From NCBI GenBank assembly GCA_016840185.1, contig JAEOSV010000262.1, forward strand, positions 1 to 10,632: a stretch of 10,632 nucleotides of DNA, in the 5' to 3' direction. Below, piece after piece: positions 1-6,500 of this stretch (positions within the stretch are counted from its first letter, which is position 1; the number at the start of each line of letters is the position of its first letter). This DNA is from Candidatus Hermodarchaeota archaeon (GTDB taxonomy: Archaea; Asgardarchaeota; Hermodarchaeia; Hermodarchaeales; Hermodarchaeaceae). The notes under the pieces are model-generated. The model saw only the letters and a list, made by a program, of their open reading frames with translations, had not been told where the DNA came from and ran no database searches. Both the position numbers and the translations under genes were made by a program.

Positions 1-489
1 ACCGATGTCTGCGCCGAAGAAGGCCTCATCGTTCCTCCCTTATCAGACGTTGTACAACAGCAGCTCCGCACCTTCCTCCCACCGACCGCCGTCACCGGCA
101 ATCCCGTCGATAGCACTTTCACCATCAACATGCGTCTATTTGCTCAGTGTGCTGATGTTCTCCTCGCACTTGACGATATCGACTCGTTACTCATCCATGG
201 GTTCTTCGGGCCTGACCTCATGAACCAATTCCGCCAAAGTCCTGACGTGCCCCAAGACGTTCTGGCTGCGATGCAAAACGAGTTCGGCGACGCAGCCCAA
301 CTCCTCATCGACACCCTTCAGCAATACAACAAACCCGTCTTAATCTCCTCAACCCAGGATCGCCAGGACTCCGCGATTCGTACACTCCAAGACGCAGGCA
401 TACCCGTCTATCCCATGCCCGAACGGGCCGCACGTACACTCGGTGTTATGACTCGTTACGCGCAATGGGGCATCAGGCATTCTAGCTAG
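1..489 (+). CDS. ADP-forming acyl-CoA (acetyl-CoA) synthetase, C-terminal part (5' end outside window)
   Basis: The frame is open from base 1 to a TAG at 487-489, giving 162 residues of a C-terminus. These enzymes convert acyl-CoA, ADP and phosphate to acid, ATP and CoA in the cytoplasm; in archaea this is a route of substrate-level phosphorylation. The start of the visible part (CAEEGLIVPPLSD, then LPPTAV, then GNPVDST) matches the conserved stretch of the second CoA-ligase subdomain, where family members read roughly D-x-CEExGL-x-x-PxLS and NPVD. It continues with an alternating strand/helix fold (DSLLIHGFFG, NKPVLISS, AGIPVYPMPERAARTLGVMTRYAQW), and the last motif is the usual end of that subdomain. 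No ATP-grasp domain follows the stop, so this is either a separate alpha subunit or a protein with the ATP-grasp part upstream. The nucleotide-independent N-terminal CoA-binding domain and the catalytic histidine region would lie off the left edge. Acyl specificity cannot be judged. Family assignment is firm; subunit type is not. Confidence 0.88.
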   Translation, partial: TDVCAEEGLIVPPLSDVVQQQLRTFLPPTAVTGNPVDSTFTINMRLFAQCADVLLALDDIDSLLIHGFFGPDLMNQFRQSPDVPQDVLAAMQNEFGDAAQLLIDTLQQYNKPVLISSTQDRQDSAIRTLQDAGIPVYPMPERAARTLGVMTRYAQWGIRHSS

Positions 490-541
490 ACGGCATCAAC
501 AGCTGATTCAGGTCATGTTGAGAACGATGCTTAACCTTCAG

Positions 542-3500
542 CTATTTCTCATCTGATTCCGCTGACATCTTTAAGGACCGGTATGTCGACTGCCGTTCTT
601 CCTTGCTCAGATACTGCAGATGATCCACCAACGCGTCCTTCTCCTCCTCTGATAACCCAGGAATCTTGGAGAGTTCACGCCGGACTTCGGCAATCACCGC
701 AGGATCGCCTGCTGGTGCTGGTTGCAGGTCTGGTGGCAACACCGTGGGTGCTGTCCGGTCTTCAGTCATCGCTTTCGACGGTGGTGGTTCTTTTGGCTTC
801 ACTTCCTCAAGGGCAGGAGCTTTTTCGTCAGGCGGAGGAACCTCCGTTGGGGTAGGCTCAGGTGGAGCCTCCGGCGTAGGTTGCTCATCCTTCTGTGTCA
901 GAAAGTCCATCCGCCGCTGCCCCATTTGCCGACGTAGATCATCCAGGAACCAAATTCGATCCTTGCGTGGAATCTTCCGCATCTCCTCAGCCAAGACAGC
1001 TTTCTCCTCAGGTCCTAAGCCAGGGATCTTATCCAACTCAGTCATGATGTCTTCTTCAGTCGCTGTAACCTCTTCCAATTCTTCGGTTGTCGGAATCATC
1101 GCCGAAGTAACGGCGACTCCAATCGGAGCCATTGCTGTATCGACTTTGCCTTCAAGAACCACACCCCGCTCGTGGAAATGCTTCAAATCCTTTCTACTTA
1201 GCGAATAGGTTTCATCCTTTTCAACGGTCTTGGCGAGTTTCCGAATCCGTCGAACTTCCCACGGAACAGAGTAAACGCGGGCCCAAAGAATCCATCCTAA
1301 TAAAACAACTATCAGAATAACAGCTGTGGCTGCACCACCAAATATGAGGGTATTTTGCAAATCGCTGAATTGGATTTGAATGGGTGCAGAGAACTCTGCA
1401 TCTCTATAGAAATCTGCTGAGGAAACAAATGTGACGATCGTTGAAATCGGTGTATTTCCTTGGATGAATAGGTTGTAGAAACCATTACCGATATCCGTAC
1501 ACTCCATCAGAATCCCTGTAGGAATAATAAAATCAGGCGTGAGACCTACTACGCCAATATTATGATATGTGTCGCGGAGCTCAAGGGTGAGGGTGTAAGA
1601 TGTTTGGATATACAGGATTCCTCTTTGAGTAGCAAGGAAAGCCTGAGTCTCTTCTGACCATCCTAGCTCTAGCGGAATATCCATTGCATACATCGTCCGT
1701 GTGATGGTATCAACTATATGGTTGGGTACGGTGAAAGATAATCCCATCAAATCTGTAACTTCACTAACGGTTATTCGTACTTCGATGACCCAAAGCTGAC
1801 TAGTAGCATTGTAATAACTAACTGCAGGACGTCCGTACCACTGAAAGTTTACACTTGCAAAATGATCCAATGCAGTTCGTGGGTTACCCAGATAATCTGT
1901 GAAGTTGACAAGCATTCGAAGAGTATCGTTGTAGGGGATTTCCCAGAGAGGTGAGGTTGGATCTAGTTGGACGATTACATCCCCCTCAGGTCTTTCGAGA
2001 ATTGCATACAATTCAAGTAGCTCTATATTCGTTTCACGGGGTTCAACTAGTATTAAGGTTGCGTTTGCTGCTCGTTGATAACCACTAGGTGTACTGATAA
2101 ACTCAAGAGGATAAGAAATGGAGCTTGCGGTTGCATTTGCAAAAACCGTTCCAACATACCAACCTTGCGTTCCATTATAAGCTAAGAATCCACGAATACC
2201 AGCAAAACTGAATTCAACAGAAGTTGGAAGATCAGGGACACCAAAACCTGTTAATTTATTTTCGAGAAATACTGCCACTTGGTAATTATCTCCCCAGGAC
2301 ACCTCTGAGGTGGAAGATTGGTTGACTTCGATGCCGTTAATTAGAATGATACTAAATGCAGCGGGTGTGTATAATAGATTGATTCGGAAGGAAACGGTTC
2401 GGGTTACAGCATTCGGAAAACTCGCGGACACTAGGATTTGCACTTCCGTACCAAACTGGCTAATCCAGCCAGTTGGTTGATCTGTATAAAATGTGACATT
2501 GAAAATCCCTAATCCGCCCCCAAGATCCACATAGGTAAACGAACCATCGATACCTGTAACGGGGGTGGTCCATTCGACTGTTGCAAACTCGATGGGAATC
2601 CCATCAATAGTCGAATAATTGATTGCAACCCAAAATGATGATCCTTCGATTACATCAATTGTAGTTAATGTACCAAAAGTCCCATCATACACATCAAGGT
2701 TTGTATCTGTACGTTGGACAGTTAGAGTAAAAACCATGAGGGGTTCCGAGCAATTCCCCTTTTTTGCAGTAAGGGTTAGCGGATAGGTTGCGGCGGGGCG
2801 TACACCTGTATCGATTGTGATTGAGTAGTAACCACCCGAATCACTGGTCATCAGAAGCTGAGTAAAGTTTGACCATTGGTAATAGGCACTGGCATCATCA
2901 ACGGGAAGATTATGAACTGTGTCATTGAGGTAAATCTGAATGTAAACGGAATCGCCCCAGTTCACAATGATTCCAATCCCTGTCGGGTCAATACGCACAA
3001 TGTCTAATGCTACTTCTTTAATCTGGTAATCAACTCGTTGGTCCTTACTTGCATGATTTGCAGCAGTAGCTTCTAAAGTAAAGAAACCTGTTCCAGTGGA
3101 AAAGGCACTAGTGTCAAAAGTTATCTCCCACTGAGTTCCTGTCCAGATTGCAGTCCAAGAACCGGTGAATTCAGGAGCAAACCAGGTCACATCACCAGAT
3201 GGAACTGGAATATCACCATGATCCTCATCGGTGTAGGATACAATCAAGGTAATATTGTCTCCCCAGTAGATATCAGGAAGTGGTTGAATCGTCATTGAGG
3301 TAAAGATATCACGATAGAGTCCACCCACATATTGAGTGGCATTTTCATAATATGGAAAGACATTGGTTGTCCAGCTAGCATTGACTTGGAAGGTAAAAGC
3401 AACGCCGCTCGGTAGACCTTTACTGCCTAAAATTGTGATAATATATCGTCCGCCTCTAACAGGATCTGGTGAAACAGTCCAATAGGAATAGTCCCATCCG

Positions 3501-6500
3501 CCAATCTGATCGCATAATACAAGAATATGGACATTCTCCGATCCATTAGTGATACCTATTGGAGGGTCAGTAGTGGCGTTATACCAGACGTAGAGATACA
3601 TGTCATCGCCAGAAGGTGTGGTCGCGGTGGTTTCACCGATAAGTTCGGTTTGCTGACCCACAATGTAAACACGGAACGTGTCCGAGGAATCAGCGTAAAA
3701 AGGCGCTCCTGCTGTCCAAGATACATCAAGTCGGAAGTCAAAGAATACACCTACTGCTCCAAGGTTACTTGCGTTAATTAAAATGTTGAAATCATAGAAG
3801 GGACTAGAGGACGGGAGTATCCAGTAAGGCGTAGTTAGTTCAAGCATACTAGTCGTATTAATTACAATAATACTAACTGAACCCGTGATATTGGTTCCAC
3901 TCGTCAAATCATCATAGGTTAAATCAAGTGATATATTTGCTACAGACCCAGTACTCCCTGGTCTAGTAAACGTAATCCTTGTAGGTCGCTCGATTGTTTC
4001 TAATGACGCTTGAACTGATTTCTCACGATAAGTTGGTGGACTTTCAGGGCGGTCAATTGAAATCGTTAAGGTCCAAGTTCCTAATCCCGGAGTGCCCGCT
4101 GTATCGATCTCAATTCGATAGACTCCATTTTCTTCGAAGAAGGCCGTCCAATCACTGGGATTGAGGGTCCATCCATTTCCAATTACATCAATGTGGGTAA
4201 GGCTGTCATTAATGCCAGCTAAATCAATGGAACTAAAGTCATCGCGCACTCGATAAGTAATGAATATGGTAACAGTTTCCCCGTAGGGTGTTGTTTCAGC
4301 TGAGCTTCGAATTAGTTCCGATTCCACAGTGCGAACTTCGAAGGTAAGGGTCGTAATTTGAGCAGAAGCAAACTCTGTTTGTGCTGGAGAGATTATATCA
4401 ACTTGGATACTATATGAGCGAATCCCAGATAATGCACTTTCTTGAATTGTAATGCGCCAAACTGATCCAGTCCACTGATAAGAGTATGCACCACCCAAGG
4501 CAAAGTCTAATCCGATGACGGTAATCGTGGCGGGGGACCCAATGAGTTCTCCGTTATGATAGGTGCTTTGACCATCCAGCACCCGATAAATCACATCAAT
4601 TAAGACTGGGTCACCAAAAGGCACACTAGGAACCTGAGTATAGGTCAAAGTTGTGAAGAGTTCTCGGACCGTCAGCGGTACGTTGTTTAATTGGCCGTTA
4701 TCGTATTGACTAGGGCTAGTAATCGTGATATTAAATTGATATGATCCAACAGTGGTGAGAACCGTGTCGTTGACAAAAGTGATGGTATACGTTCCATCAC
4801 CATTATTTACGAAGGTAAAATCGGCAGGATTAGTTAATCCGGAAATGAGGATATTGGTACCAGTCGTTATGGGTGAGTTATGCTGAGTTGTTCCGGGGTC
4901 GGAAACAAAGTAACTGACAATTAGGATTCCATGTTCGCCCCAGGGCACATCTGGAGGACTATCGTAAGTGAACCTTGTGGCTAAAGCCCGAACGGTTATT
5001 CCTGTATTCACGGTGCCATTTTCATAACTTGTTGAGGTGTAGATGTTCACAATCACGCTCGAATAGGTTCCGATTGCCCAACCAGGGTCAAAGCTAATAT
5101 CCCATCTGCCATCGTCAGCGGTTCCATTCCAACTATTATCCCAATTTCCGCTATTGAAAATGAGTGTTGTTGGTCCAATGATTTCAATCCAACTAAGCGC
5201 AGAATCTGGTAGTGGTGATCCAAGGTCATCATCATCAACTCGTAGAGTCATTGTTCCCTCGTTACCCCAAGGAATCGAAGCAATTGGGTCGATATTACTT
5301 GCAATGTAATGGTTTCGAATACGAAATCCGATTGTCTGGTCAGCATCCTCATGGTAAGCATCTGGTGAAACTACGTGTAAATCGAGGGAATAGAGCTTAA
5401 CAGCTGAAATCTTACCACTAGAATACAAGATGGTAAGAGTATACTGGCCTAATCCATTATCAACGAGGTTGTAATCACTTGGGTTCAAGGCACCCCCATC
5501 TAAGAGTGAACCAGCAATACTAGTGACGCCTGGGAGGCCATCTCCGTCTTCGCCGCTAGCGGAGTCGTCAACAATGTATTCGAAGTTGATGACAACATCT
5601 AGACCCCAACCTGTACTGCCAACAGCTTCATAGGAAATTGCCATGCGAACTCGTCGGACTTCAAATCCGATATTTTGGGAAGCATCATTGTGTTGTGGAT
5701 CTGGAGACACTACATTGAGATCTAAGGAATAGGTGGCTTTGATGGTGTTGATTTTGCCGCTGGAGTAGAGGATGGTGAGGGTGTATTGGCCACCGCCATC
5801 ATCACTTAACGTGTAATCAGGTCCAGTGAGCAAAACCCCATCTAATCGTGAACCAGCAATAGAGGTAACGCCAGTTATCCCATTATTATGCTGTCCACTT
5901 GCTGGGTCGTTTACAGTATAAGTGAAAACAATCACAACATCGGTTCCTCGAGGAACTGGTGCAGCGGGCGTATAGCTAATCAGTGTAGCGATTGAGCGTA
6001 CTTCAAATTGAATCGTTCGATCCGAATCCTCGTAACGACCCATCGGCGAGACAACATGCAATTCAAGAGAATAGGTGGCTTTGATGGTGTTGATTTTGCC
6101 GCTGGAGTAGAGGATGGTGAGGGTGTATTGGCCGCCCCCATCATCAACGAACGTGTATTCACCACCTGCGAGGACCACAGAATCAAGGAGTGTACCAGCA
6201 ATACTAGAAGCTCCGGTGATACCATTTCCATGTTGAGAACTACCTGGATCGTTTACTGTATAGTAAACGGTGATGACGACATCATCACTCCAGGGTGTGG
6301 GTTCAGGTGGATCATAGGTGATTTGGGTGAATAAGGCTCGGATATCGAAGGTGATATCGCGTTCAGCATCCTCATATCTAGCTAATGGAGCAGCGATATC
6401 AAGGGCAAGAAGATAGGCTTTGATGGTGCTAATCTTCCCACTGGAGAAATAGATTGTCAACGTGTATTGACCACCGCCATCTTCAGCGAAGTTGTAATCT

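Noticed and set aside
5..223. Short plus-strand open frame overlapping the acyl-CoA synthetase end
   Set aside because: It is a different frame from the one with clear CoA-ligase motifs, and its product is Ser/Pro-rich without family resemblance.
490..541. Bidirectional terminator between the convergent genes
   Set aside because: The 52 bp contain no clear hairpin and no T-run on either strand; termination must occur nearby but cannot be placed.
666..1208. 180-codon open frame on the plus strand opposite the cytoplasmic tail
   Set aside because: Its product is Ser/Gly low-complexity (antisense to the Pro/Glu-rich linker), and the minus frame has clear motifs and continuity; a shadow frame.
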